Of a stretch of DNA of 64,000 bases, positions 1 through 8,368 are shown piece after piece (the stretch's first letter is position 1; each line of letters begins with the position of its first letter). Made by a program: the position numbers and the translations under genes. The notes below the pieces were generated by a model. The model had not been told where the DNA came from, did not search any database, and worked only from the letters and a program-made list of their open reading frames with translations. Where the stretch lies: positions 2,096,992 through 2,160,991 of the forward strand of contig CP054183.1 of the NCBI GenBank assembly GCA_015709695.1, in the 5' to 3' direction. This DNA is from Gammaproteobacteria bacterium. Its GTDB lineage: Bacteria; Pseudomonadota; Gammaproteobacteria; Steroidobacterales; GCA-2729495.

Positions 1-478
1 GCATCGCGTCGAGCATGGCCTGCTTCTGCCCGGGTGCGATGTCGAGCCGGCCGATGCTGTCGGCAGCCACGCCGAGCACCGCAGAAATCGTGCTGGCACC
101 CGAAAGCAGGCCAGCCGTGCCGCCGGCGTCGTAGCCCAGCAGCCTGCCGACGACGATGGCGACGACGAGGACCACCACGCACTGCACGATGCTGAACAGC
201 ACCTGCGGCAGGCCGTCGCCCTTGAGACTGCCGAAGAACTGCGGACCAACCCCGTAGCCCACGGCGAACAGGAACATCAGGAAGAAGGTGGACTTGACGT
301 TGCCCGAGATGCTGATCTCCAGCTGGCCAACCAGGACACCCGCCAGCAGCGTGCTGGTCACCACGCCCAGGCTGAACTTGCCGAAGCGCAGCTTGCCGAG
401 CCAGAAGCCCAGGCCGAGGGCGAGAAAGATGGCGATCTCGGGATAGCTGCGCAGAGTCTGGACCAGCCAGTTCCACAT
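1..478 (-). CDS. AspT-family amino-acid antiporter (3' part outside window)
   Basis: Only the first 159 codons are present; the frame is open at the left edge. The protein starts MWNWLVQTLRSYPEIAIFLA and shows four hydrophobic segments plus the conserved stretch FAVGYGVGPQFF typical of the aspartate:alanine exchanger (AspT/YidE/YbjL) family, which swaps an amino acid for its decarboxylation product across the inner membrane. The ATG at 478 has GGGAG about 10 nt upstream and lies 19 nt after the decarboxylase stop, so the two are almost certainly co-transcribed. Pairing with a decarboxylase supports an electrogenic precursor/product exchange role; the actual substrate pair is inferred, not shown. 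Confidence 0.85.
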   Translation of the reverse strand, partial: MWNWLVQTLRSYPEIAIFLALGLGFWLGKLRFGKFSLGVVTSTLLAGVLVGQLEISISGNVKSTFFLMFLFAVGYGVGPQFFGSLKGDGLPQVLFSIVQCVVVLVVAIVVGRLLGYDAGGTAGLLSGASTISAVLGVAADSIGRLDIAPGQKQAMLDAM

Positions 479-497
479 GGTGCGGCAGCTCCCTGGC

Positions 498-3260
498 TCA
501 GGCCTTCCTGCGTCGGCCCGGCAGGGCGCCGGTCTTCAGCAGGCGCAGTCCCCGGGCCGCGTGGTAGCCGTGGATCTCCTTGACGTCGAGCTTGCGCATG
601 AACTCGATGGTGTCCGGGGTGATCACCTGGCCCGGCACCATGATGGGAAATCCCGGCGGGTAGGGAATGACGAAATCGGCGGCCACCAGTTCGGGTCCCT
701 TCTTCAGCCGCTGCTCCATGTCCTTCGAGTCGATGGGCAGGTGCTCGCAGTTCTCCATGCGGTATGCCATGAAGAACGCCTCGCGCATGTGGCCCTCGGC
801 GGTGGCGCTCTTCGGATCCTCGCGGAACGCGCCCTGGAAGCGGCTGAAGTTCGGCAGCTCCGGCACGTCCTCCATGAGGGCCTTCACCCGTGTCGCGAAT
901 CCGCTGCGGGCAGCCTCGCCGCCCTGGCGCAGCCGGTCGTCGATCTCCCTGGCGATGTCCCCCAGCACCTTGACGAGGTGGGCGACGTCGCTGCGGGTGT
1001 TGTTGATATTGGTCTGGACGAGGATGCTGTTGCGCGAGGTCTTGTTGATCTGGATGTCGTAGCGCTCGGCCAGCAGCCCCTTGAACGCCGTGCCATCGTA
1101 GCCGGCCGTCCCGCAAACCAGCGTGAGCCGCGTCGGGTCCAGGGCAAACTCGTCACGCGTCCAGGCATCGAGGAGGCGCGCGCGGCTGCCGCGACCAGCC
1201 TCGTAGTCCTCGATGCCCGATTCCCGGTATTGCGCCGGCACCATTTCCGCCGGCGTGAGGATACGGAAGTACCTGGAAATCAGCGGGTGGGTGTTGACCT
1301 CGCGGCGCAGGCGCAGCGCCAGGTCCGTGGCACGGATCACCAGCTCGTAGCCCTCCAGCTCCATCTGCCGGCGCGCCACGTCCAGCGAGGCGATGATCTG
1401 CAGGTTCGGCGAGGTCGAGGTATGGGTGAAGAAAGCCTCCTCGAACGCGCCCTCGATGTCGGCGAAATCCTCGTCGTGCACCAGGATCATGGAACCCTGG
1501 CGCAGCGCGGACATGGACTTGTGCGTGGATTGCGTCCCGTAGGCGCGAACCCGGGCCTTGTCCGGGTCCGGCAGCAGGCGCATGTCGAGGAGCCGCGGGT
1601 CGGCCGGGTCGAGGTCGCCGGCCTGCGCGCGGAAGGCGGCGTACTCCTCGCGGTAGGCGGGGCTCTGCAGCCGCTCCTTCAGGGCCGCCGCGGCGTGCAT
1701 GGCGGTACGCAGGCGATGGAAGGGCGAGAAGCGGGCAAAGCCGAACCAGGCTTCGTCCCAGAGGAACACCAGGTCCGGCTTGATCGCCAGGCATTCTTCC
1801 ATCACCCGCAGCGGGTTGTACATGTGCCCGTCGAAGGTGCAGTTGGTGAGATCCACCAGCCGTGCCCGGTCGAGCTTGCCCTCCGCCTTGAGGTCGAGCA
1901 GCGCCTTCTTGATCGAACGCAGGGGCACCGCACCGTACATCGAGTAGGCCGTCATCGGGTAGGCCTCGAGGTACAGCGGCTGGGCGCCGGAGAGCACCAT
2001 GCCGTAGTGATGCGACTTGTGGCAGTTGCGGTCGATGAGGACGATGTCGCCCGGCGCCAGCAGGGCCTGCAGCACGATCTTGTTGGAGGTCGAGGTGCCG
2101 TTGGTGACGAAATAGGCGCGGCGCGCGCCAAAGGCCCGGGCCGCCATCTCCTGGGCGCGCTTGATGTTGCCGGTGGGCTCCAGCAGGCTGTCGAGCCCGC
2201 CGGTGGTGGCCGAGGACTCCGCCAGGAACAGGTTGATGCCGTAGAAGTGGCCCATGTCGCGGATCCAGTGGGAGCGGAACACGGACTTGCCGCGGGCCAC
2301 GGGCAGGGCGTGGAAGGTGCCCACCGGCTTCTGGCTGTAGCGCTTGAGGTTGTCGAAGTAAGGCGTCTCGTAACGATCGCCGACACCGTCGAGGATGGAG
2401 AGATGCAGCTCCATCAGCTCCTCCACGCCGTAGAAGATCCGCCGCAGGCATCCGGCCTCGGGACGCCCCGCCAGTGTCTCTGCACCGCGCTCGGTGAGCA
2501 GGTACAGGTCCAGCTCCGGGCGCAGCGTCTTCAGCACCCTGGCGAGCTTCAGCCCGTAATCACGCAGGTCCACGGCCGCGGCATCGAACGGCATGGCGCG
2601 GTCGAGCAGGTCACGCAGCTCGGGCCAGTCGCGCCTCGAGCGGAAGGCAAAGCCATCGCCGATGACGATTGCCTGCAGCTCCGGATTGACCAGCACCGCG
2701 ACGATCGCGTCCTCGAAGGAGCCGGCCTGCACCAGCTCGTACGTGAACGGGTCGTCGACCCGCCGCAGGCGGCGGATCTCCCGGCGCATCTCCTCGTATT
2801 GCGCCGGGTCCGTGGCGCTCACGCTCAGCACTTCGAAGTAGGGTCGTCGCCTCTCGTCCGCCTCCGCCGCCGGGGGCAGGTAGTCACCCAGCCCGGTGTC
2901 CGGCTCAGCTTCCGGGTCCCAGGAAGCGGCCTCGTGGCGGAAAGAGCCCGACGACAGCGCGGCATTGAGCCGCTGAGCCAGCGCCGCGAAGGTTCCGGCC
3001 TCGTCGCCTGCCAGGCTGTCGGTCAGCGCGCGGTGCAGCCGCGGCCCGGGGAAAGCGCAGAATTCATCGAGTTCGGCCACGGTGGCCAGCGCTGCCCTGA
3101 CATCGGTCACCAGCTGCCCGGCGGCTTCGCCGCGCCGCGCGGCTGCCGCCCAGGCCCTGGCCACCACGGCCAGACGGGCCCAGTGGTCATGCCGCAGGTC
3201 GGGGATCGAGAAGCCCTGCTGGAATGCCGGGGCACCATGCGTGCCTTGCGGAGTGTTCAT
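498..3260 (-). CDS. PLP-dependent Orn/Lys/Arg-type decarboxylase (about 920 aa)
   Basis: Fold-type I PLP decarboxylase of the large Orn/Lys/Arg class. The centre carries NGTSTSNKIV, the Asp-containing LWDEAWFGFARF and the Schiff-base lysine in the motif YGTQSTHKSMSAL. The C-terminal part (RENEDPKSA-like helix region and PYPPGFPIMVPGQ) matches the family's C-terminal domain, so it is full length. The N-terminal 200 residues are less typical and may be a receiver-like wing domain. I chose ATG 3260 (MNTPQGTHG); a start at 3341 overlapping the glutaminase stop is possible. It sits between glutaminase and an AspT-type antiporter in one minus-strand unit. The substrate cannot be read from sequence: lysine, ornithine, arginine or an acidic amino acid are all open. 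Confidence 0.85.
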   Translation of the reverse strand: MNTPQGTHGAPAFQQGFSIPDLRHDHWARLAVVARAWAAAARRGEAAGQLVTDVRAALATVAELDEFCAFPGPRLHRALTDSLAGDEAGTFAALAQRLNAALSSGSFRHEAASWDPEAEPDTGLGDYLPPAAEADERRRPYFEVLSVSATDPAQYEEMRREIRRLRRVDDPFTYELVQAGSFEDAIVAVLVNPELQAIVIGDGFAFRSRRDWPELRDLLDRAMPFDAAAVDLRDYGLKLARVLKTLRPELDLYLLTERGAETLAGRPEAGCLRRIFYGVEELMELHLSILDGVGDRYETPYFDNLKRYSQKPVGTFHALPVARGKSVFRSHWIRDMGHFYGINLFLAESSATTGGLDSLLEPTGNIKRAQEMAARAFGARRAYFVTNGTSTSNKIVLQALLAPGDIVLIDRNCHKSHHYGMVLSGAQPLYLEAYPMTAYSMYGAVPLRSIKKALLDLKAEGKLDRARLVDLTNCTFDGHMYNPLRVMEECLAIKPDLVFLWDEAWFGFARFSPFHRLRTAMHAAAALKERLQSPAYREEYAAFRAQAGDLDPADPRLLDMRLLPDPDKARVRAYGTQSTHKSMSALRQGSMILVHDEDFADIEGAFEEAFFTHTSTSPNLQIIASLDVARRQMELEGYELVIRATDLALRLRREVNTHPLISRYFRILTPAEMVPAQYRESGIEDYEAGRGSRARLLDAWTRDEFALDPTRLTLVCGTAGYDGTAFKGLLAERYDIQINKTSRNSILVQTNINNTRSDVAHLVKVLGDIAREIDDRLRQGGEAARSGFATRVKALMEDVPELPNFSRFQGAFREDPKSATAEGHMREAFFMAYRMENCEHLPIDSKDMEQRLKKGPELVAADFVIPYPPGFPIMVPGQVITPDTIEFMRKLDVKEIHGYHAARGLRLLKTGALPGRRRKA

Positions 3261-3347
3261 CGGCCTTGCATCCCGCCGCTGCCCGGCGTTGTCGTTCGTT
3301 ACGGCCTCGAGGGTGCGCAACCGCTGCCGCACCCCGGGCACGGACGC

Positions 3348-4364
3348 TCAGTTCGGGTTCGGGCCAAACACACCCACGCCCAGTTCGCCGGCGATATCGC
3401 GGATGGCATGCAGCGAGCGCACGCTGTTCCCCGCGGCGTTGAGCCGGGGCGAGAAGGCGGCGATCGCCATGCGACCCGGCACCACCGCGACGATGCCGCC
3501 ACCGACGCCGGTCTTGGCCGGCAGGCCGGCCGTGTACATCCACTCGCCTGACTCGTCGTAGAAGCCCGCCGTGGCCATGATCGCCAGCAGCTCCGGCACA
3601 TCCTCGGACTTCATGACGCGCTTCTTTGTCTGCGGGTTGACGCCAAGGTTCGCCAGCGTGGCGCCCATCATCGCCAGGTCCCGGGCGCTGACCCCGATCG
3701 AGCACTGCCGCGTGTACACCCGCATGGCCTCTTCCGGATCGCTGTAGAGGCGCCCGTAGTTGAACAGCAGGTTGGCAATGGCCCGGTTGCCGAAGGCGGT
3801 CGTGTACTCGGATTCGTACACGTCCTCCAGCACCGTGAGCGGCGTTCCGGCGAAGTCGCTGATGTTGCCGAGGATCCTGTTCCAGCGATCGGCTTCGGAG
3901 GAAGCCTGCACCAGGCTCACCGCGGCGATGGCGCCGGCGTTCACCAGGGGATTCACCGAACGCTTGTCCTTGTAGAGCTCGATGGCCAGGCGCGAATTGA
4001 ACGGCAGGCCGGTCGGCTCGACGCCGATCTTCTCGTCGAGCACCTGCGGGCCCTGCTGGGTCATGACCAGAGCGGCGGTGAACGGCTTGGAGACCGACTG
4101 GATGGAGAACTTGTAGTCGACGTCACCGGCGGCGTAGAGCTTGCCGTCCCTGGTGGCGATGACGACGCCGAAAAGCTCGCTGGGTGTCTTCGTCAGGATG
4201 GGGATGTAGTCGGCGTTATTGCCTTCGCGGAGATCCTTGTACTTCGCGTGGGCGGCGTCCACGACCCGCTGCAGCTGCTTCGGGGACGGATCGGCGGCAT
4301 TGACGCTGGCACAACCGAGCGTCACCAGGCCCAGCGCCGCCATGATCGTTGTTGCTGTTTTCAC
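3348..4364 (-). CDS. glsA: glutaminase A, exported
   Basis: Serine-dependent beta-lactamase-fold glutaminase: hydrolyses glutamine to glutamate and ammonia. The catalytic S-x-x-K is seen as SVSK at about residues 90-93, followed by family stretches NPLVNAGAIA and TGVGGGIVAV. 338 aa, slightly longer than cytosolic glutaminases because of an N-terminal signal peptide (hydrophobic core AALGLVTLG, likely cleavage after VNAA), which places it in the periplasm. The start is GTG 4364, preceded by a strong AAGGGAG 9 nt away; no ATG gives the signal peptide. It lies between the porin gene (upstream) and the decarboxylase (downstream) on the same strand. Periplasmic ammonia release fits an acid-tolerance or nitrogen-scavenging role; that is inference. 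Confidence 0.92.
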   Translation of the reverse strand: MKTATTIMAALGLVTLGCASVNAADPSPKQLQRVVDAAHAKYKDLREGNNADYIPILTKTPSELFGVVIATRDGKLYAAGDVDYKFSIQSVSKPFTAALVMTQQGPQVLDEKIGVEPTGLPFNSRLAIELYKDKRSVNPLVNAGAIAAVSLVQASSEADRWNRILGNISDFAGTPLTVLEDVYESEYTTAFGNRAIANLLFNYGRLYSDPEEAMRVYTRQCSIGVSARDLAMMGATLANLGVNPQTKKRVMKSEDVPELLAIMATAGFYDESGEWMYTAGLPAKTGVGGGIVAVVPGRMAIAAFSPRLNAAGNSVRSLHAIRDIAGELGVGVFGPNPN

Positions 4365-4395
4365 CTGCGTTGCTCCCTTGCGGTGGTGCTCCAGC

Positions 4396-5634
4396 TCAGA
4401 GCTTCGTGCCGAAGTTGTACTTGAAGCTGACCTGTATGCGCGTGTCGTCGTTGTCGGCACCGCCGAAGTCCTCGCGCTGGCCCCACAGCAGCTCCGCCCC
4501 GACCATGACGTTCTCCACCGGGTAATAGAGCAGGTTCGCGGACGCATAGGAACCCTTCTCGAAGGTGTCCGCGGTCTGGCCGGCGGTGTTGTCCACCTCG
4601 GTGTAGGAGTAGCCGGCGGAGCTGCTGAAGCGGTCGTTCCACCAGTGGTCGTAGTACAGAGAGAGGCCCGTCAGCTGCACCGCTTCGATCTGCGTGCCGC
4701 CGGGAAGCTGGCCGGCGACCAGGCCGCGGTCGGGCCCGGCATCCATGCCGCCGTCGTTCATGTAGCTGGCGATGCCGTCGCCGAAGACGATGCCGGCACG
4801 GATGGCATCACGCTCCAGCACGTTGATGACGCTCGTCAGGTCGATGCCCCAGCCGGTGTCGTGGTCATCGTAGATGACGCCCAGGTCCTCGGCCGGTCCC
4901 GGGTCCTTGTCGCCGATGACCTCGGCGCCGATCCAGCGCAGGATGCCGGCCAGCTGCACATGGCCCCAGTCACCCTTCATGCGGTACTGGACGGTCAGGT
5001 CGGGGTACTCCTGGTCGCCCTGGACGCCCGGGAAGTCCGCCGCCTCGCGGTACTGGCCCGGGTCGATGTCGTTGCTCGGGTTCTCCAGGGCCACGGCGAG
5101 GCTGCTTCGCTCGTTGGCGATGGGCGTCCAGCGGATCTGCGGCGTGCGCAGGAACACCATGCCGGCCGGGCCCCAGTAGTCGATGGTGTTGGGGAAGATG
5201 TCGATGTCCATGAACAGCGAATGCGTCTGGCCGGCGAGGAACTGGCCGAACTCGCCATAGGCGTGCCGCAGCCGGATCGTCGTCTTGCCGGCATCCTCGC
5301 CGACGCCGAACATGTCGAACTCGAACCGGGTGTTGATCGGCCCCCCGGAGGTGGGCACGCTCGCCTTCACGCCCAGGCGGGTCTGCTTGACGCTGAAGGA
5401 GGCCTGGCCGTCGTCGCCGAACGCGTCCTTGTCGGTGGGAATGCGCGAGGGTCGCAGGGCGTCTTCCCAGTCAGGATCCACGCGGCCGAAGTCCTGGATG
5501 TAATCGAGCTGGGCGAAGCCGTAGACCTCGAAGGACTTCTCGTTGTCCGCCGCGCAAGCAGGCATGGCAGCCAGCGCCAGCAGCACGCCGAGGCCGATAC
5601 CGCCAGCACGCCGACGGAATTGTTTCAGGCTCAT
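4396..5634 (-). CDS. DcaP-like outer-membrane porin
   Basis: 412-residue protein with a classic signal peptide (charged KQFRRR, hydrophobic stretch, cleavage near ACAAD) and a body of alternating aromatic beta strands ending in VSFKYNFGTKL, a C-terminal strand ready for BAM insertion. Strings such as EVYGFAQLDYIQDFGRVD and GQTHSLFMDID are typical of DcaP-type trimeric porins for small acids. ATG 5634 has GGAG 6 nt upstream; an in-frame ATG 12 nt earlier is less well placed. First gene of the minus-strand amino-acid unit, 31 nt before glsA, and divergent from a TetR regulator. Likely supplies the outer-membrane route for the amino acid handled by the downstream enzymes. Confidence 0.85.
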   Translation of the reverse strand: MSLKQFRRRAGGIGLGVLLALAAMPACAADNEKSFEVYGFAQLDYIQDFGRVDPDWEDALRPSRIPTDKDAFGDDGQASFSVKQTRLGVKASVPTSGGPINTRFEFDMFGVGEDAGKTTIRLRHAYGEFGQFLAGQTHSLFMDIDIFPNTIDYWGPAGMVFLRTPQIRWTPIANERSSLAVALENPSNDIDPGQYREAADFPGVQGDQEYPDLTVQYRMKGDWGHVQLAGILRWIGAEVIGDKDPGPAEDLGVIYDDHDTGWGIDLTSVINVLERDAIRAGIVFGDGIASYMNDGGMDAGPDRGLVAGQLPGGTQIEAVQLTGLSLYYDHWWNDRFSSSAGYSYTEVDNTAGQTADTFEKGSYASANLLYYPVENVMVGAELLWGQREDFGGADNDDTRIQVSFKYNFGTKL

Positions 5635-5733
5635 GTGGGTCTCCATGCGGGATGACGGGCAAGACACCGGCGGCTCACGGGCAGCAACAGCGAATGCCCG
5701 GCCGCCGCAGGCAGCGTGGCTAACTTGCGCTGC

Positions 5734-5760
5734 AAAAAACCTCCAGACAAGTGGTTTTTT
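5734..5760. promoter_or_regulatory. inverted repeat between porin and TetR genes
   Basis: Perfect 8-bp arms AAAAAACC and GGTTTTTT around an 11-nt centre, lying about 100 nt before the porin start and 53 nt before the tetR-type start. Its place in a divergent promoter region suggests the operator of the adjacent TetR protein; it could also be a bidirectional hairpin. No binding data. Confidence 0.45.
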
Positions 5761-5812
5761 CTTGACGGCTCCGCGCGCCGTCATGAACATGCATCCCCGG
5801 GGGGAGGCACCG

Positions 5813-6445
5813 ATGCCGGACGATCGCATGCTGGGCTCCATCGAAGACAGGTTTGCCGGCGTCGGGCGCACGCCCAAGGGATGTCGCGCGCGGCGCACCA
5901 TATTCCGTGCGACCGTGGCCACCGTCGCCGAGGTCGGCCTGCGCGACACCTCGCTCGAGCAGATCGCCGGCCGGGCCGGACTGACCCAGGCGGCGTTACG
6001 CCACTATTTCGCCACCCGGGAAGAACTGCTGAGCGATTTCTTCACCAGCGCCACCGAATGGCTGCAGGAACAGGTCGGCGGCTTCCTCAAGCGCAAGGAC
6101 CTGTCCCCGCGCGAGCGGCTGGAGCGCTGCATCGGCTGGCACCTGGAGTACATGGAGTCCGTGGACACGGCGTTCTGGCTGGAGGCCTCGGCCTACTGGC
6201 TGCGCCAGCCGCAGCGCCGGCAGACGCGGGACCGCTGGCTGGTGGCGAACTACGCGGCGGTCATCGGCGAACTCAGGCCCACGCTGGACGCCCGCGAGCG
6301 GCAACGCCGGGGCTATTGCGTCCTCACCCTGGTCCTCGGTGCCTGGATCACCCACGGGAAAGGCAGCGCCGTGCTGCCATCGGGCCCGGCCACCGAGCGG
6401 CGCCAGCTGCTGCTCGATGCCGCCATGGGCCTGGCCCTGCGCTGA
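5813..6445 (+). CDS. TetR/AcrR family transcriptional regulator
   Basis: 210 residues. N-terminal helix-turn-helix of the TetR family at about residues 22-68 (TSLEQIAGRAGLTQAALRHY followed by FATREELL), then an all-helical ligand domain with the charged WLRQPQRRQTRDRW stretch resembling BetI-like regulators. ATG 5813 follows GGGGGGAGG at ideal spacing; an in-frame ATG 30 nt earlier has none. It is divergent from the porin-glutaminase-decarboxylase-antiporter unit and separated from it by an inverted repeat, so it most likely represses that unit and itself. The inducer is unknown. Confidence 0.88.
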   Translation: MPDDRMLGSIEDRFAGVGRTPKGCRARRTIFRATVATVAEVGLRDTSLEQIAGRAGLTQAALRHYFATREELLSDFFTSATEWLQEQVGGFLKRKDLSPRERLERCIGWHLEYMESVDTAFWLEASAYWLRQPQRRQTRDRWLVANYAAVIGELRPTLDARERQRRGYCVLTLVLGAWITHGKGSAVLPSGPATERRQLLLDAAMGLALR

Positions 6446-6511
6446 AGAATCTCCAGTGGACGTTGCAGCATTCGCGGTGGCAGGCTATGCCGACCAACCG
6501 GAGACCTGCCC

Positions 6512-6664
6512 ATGCTCACCCGACTCCTGACCGCATTTGCCATGGTCGCGCTGGCCATCGGCGCATTCAGCGCCTACACCGACAGCCGCTTCGGCATGAT
6601 GGCCTTGCTGGGCCTGGCCGCCGTCGCGGCTGCGATCCCCGTCTTCATGGAACCGCGCAAGTGA
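6512..6664 (+). CDS. small hydrophobic membrane protein (50 aa)
   Basis: Short frame starting MLTRLLTAFAMVALAIGAF and ending FMEPRK. Almost the whole length is hydrophobic with two candidate membrane segments separated by YTDSRFG. GGAGA lies 7 nt before the ATG, and the stop is 4 nt before the next gene, so it looks like the first gene of the efflux unit that follows. I do not recognise the family. The coupling and ribosome-binding site are the main evidence that it is real. Confidence 0.55.
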   Translation: MLTRLLTAFAMVALAIGAFSAYTDSRFGMMALLGLAAVAAAIPVFMEPRK

Positions 6665-6668
6665 CCGG

Positions 6669-7226
6669 ATGCCGGGGATGAGCACGCATCGCGCCTCGCG
6701 ACTGGCAGCCGCAGCCGCGCTGGGCCTGGCGAGCGGCGCCGCCCGGGCGTCATTCCTCTCCGGCGAAGCGCTCGACCAGGCGGCCGACGTCATCGCCGTG
6801 GTGGTGATCATCATCGTGCCCATCATCGCGGTGACGGTCTTCTGGCTGGTGCATATCCTGCCGGAGAAGGTCGCGGAGAAGCGCGAGCACCCGCAGAAGG
6901 ATGCCATCAAGGTGCTGTGCCTGCTGTCGCTGGTGTTCGGCGGCATGCTCTGGCCCTTCGCCTGGATCCTCGCCTACACGAAGCCGGTGCTCCACAAGCT
7001 GGCCTACGGCCGGGACCGCCACGACGACTACTACCGGCACCTGGCCGGGCAGGACGGCGCGGAGGCGGGTGAACTCGTCGGCGATGTCAGCCGGTTGCGC
7101 CGCGAGATCGACAACCTGACGGCCCGCGGCAGGGTACCGGAGGAGCTGATCGACCTGCGCAGCCGGCTGGCCGACCTCGAATCGCGGCTGCCCGTGCCGG
7201 CGCCGCCCAAGGGGGAGCAGACCTGA
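6669..7226 (+). CDS. DUF3302 (YiaW-like) inner-membrane protein
   Basis: 185 residues. After a possible signal segment comes a membrane helix (VIAVVVIIIVPIIAVTVFWL), then the DUF3302 signature of E. coli YiaW: histidine/proline-rich KREHPQKDAIKVLCLLSL and LWPFAWILAY. The C-terminal 50 residues form a charged heptad-like coiled coil (RLRREIDNLTARG to ADLESRLP), which is longer than in YiaW. It ends one base before the next start, so translation is coupled to the HlyD-type gene, exactly the YiaW-YiaV pairing known in enterobacteria. Start 6669 or the in-frame ATG 6678. Role is unknown; a partner of the membrane fusion protein is the natural guess. Confidence 0.8.
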   Translation: MPGMSTHRASRLAAAAALGLASGAARASFLSGEALDQAADVIAVVVIIIVPIIAVTVFWLVHILPEKVAEKREHPQKDAIKVLCLLSLVFGGMLWPFAWILAYTKPVLHKLAYGRDRHDDYYRHLAGQDGAEAGELVGDVSRLRREIDNLTARGRVPEELIDLRSRLADLESRLPVPAPPKGEQT

Positions 7227-7227
7227 C

Positions 7228-8364
7228 ATGGAAGTCCTGCTGCTCGCCATCTACAGCTTCTTCGTCTGGCTGTTCTGCATCAAGCTGAAGTGGATCCCCT
7301 GGACGCCCACCACCCAGGTGACGGTGGTCATCATCCCCATCGTCGGCCTGGCGGTGCTGATCCTGCTGCTCAATGCCAACGCCCCTTCATCGGCCGACGT
7401 GCGGGTCATCAAGTACGTCGTGCAGGTGATCCCGCAGGTGCGCGGCCGGGTCATCGAGGTGCCCGCCGAGGGCAACCACCCGATGAAGAAGGGCGACGTG
7501 CTGTTCCGCATCGACCCCACGCCCTACCAGCTGGACGTCAAGGCGCTGGAAGCGCAGCTGGCGCAGTCGGAAGGCTCGGCGAACGAATTGCGCGAGCAGC
7601 TCAAGGTGGCCAAGGGCAACACGGCGGCCATCCGCTCGCAGATCGGCCTGACGCGGCTGCGGGTGAAGCAGCACCAGGAGCTCACCGCCACCGGCGCCGG
7701 CAACCGCTTCGACCTGGAGAAGGCCGAGGCGGATCTCGCCAACCTCGAGGGCCAGCTGGCCTCGGCGGTCGCCAACGAGGCGCGGGCCCAGGCGCAGCTC
7801 GCCGCCGTGGTGGACGGCGACCTGGCCTCGGTGGCCACCATCAAGGCCAACCTGGCGAAGGCGAAATGGGAGCTGTCGCAGACGGTGATGGTCGCCCCCG
7901 CCAATGGCACCGCCATCAACGTGCAGCTGCGGCCGGGGTCCTTCGTGGTGGGCATGCCCTTCGCGCCGGCCATGAGCTTCGTCGAGGACGAGTATCAGGT
8001 GATCGCGCTGTACCAGCAGAACGAGCTGTTCCAGGTGCAGCCGGGCGACGAGGCCGAGATCGCGCTGCCGACTTATCCGGGACGCATCATCAAGGCAAAA
8101 GTGGAGTCCATCGTATGGGCCCAGGGGCAGGGCCAGCTGGCGGTATCGGGCACGCTGCCGACCACCGGCCCGGCACCGCTGCCGCCCGGCCGCTTCGCCG
8201 TGAAGCTCGACATCGAACCGCGGGACCGCGAGCTGTTCCTGGCCGCCGGGGCCGTGGGCTCGGCGGCCATCTACACCGAACACTTCGAGGCCGTGCACAT
8301 CATCCGCAAGGTCATCCTGCGGGTCGGTTCGTATACCAACTACCTCATCCTCAAGCTGCACTGA
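7228..8364 (+). CDS. HlyD-family membrane fusion protein (YiaV-like)
   Basis: 378 residues. Two N-terminal membrane helices (residues about 3-20 and 28-50), a biotinyl-lipoyl half (VIPQVRGRVIEVPAEGNHPM, FRIDPTPYQ), a long alpha-hairpin (residues about 105-205), the second lipoyl half (VMVAPANGTAINVQL) and a beta-barrel domain. This is the periplasmic adaptor of tripartite efflux, of the YiaV/EmrA-like type with its own cytoplasmic N-terminus. It sits between a DUF3302 protein and a TolC-type outer-membrane factor. No RND, MFS or ABC pump gene is adjacent, so the energy source is unclear. Confidence 0.88.
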   Translation: MEVLLLAIYSFFVWLFCIKLKWIPWTPTTQVTVVIIPIVGLAVLILLLNANAPSSADVRVIKYVVQVIPQVRGRVIEVPAEGNHPMKKGDVLFRIDPTPYQLDVKALEAQLAQSEGSANELREQLKVAKGNTAAIRSQIGLTRLRVKQHQELTATGAGNRFDLEKAEADLANLEGQLASAVANEARAQAQLAAVVDGDLASVATIKANLAKAKWELSQTVMVAPANGTAINVQLRPGSFVVGMPFAPAMSFVEDEYQVIALYQQNELFQVQPGDEAEIALPTYPGRIIKAKVESIVWAQGQGQLAVSGTLPTTGPAPLPPGRFAVKLDIEPRDRELFLAAGAVGSAAIYTEHFEAVHIIRKVILRVGSYTNYLILKLH

Positions 8365-8368
8365 GACG

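Noticed and set aside
477..3551. Plus-strand open frame of over 1000 codons
   Set aside because: It lies antisense to the decarboxylase and has no domain; the composition is a GC-rich mirror of the true gene.
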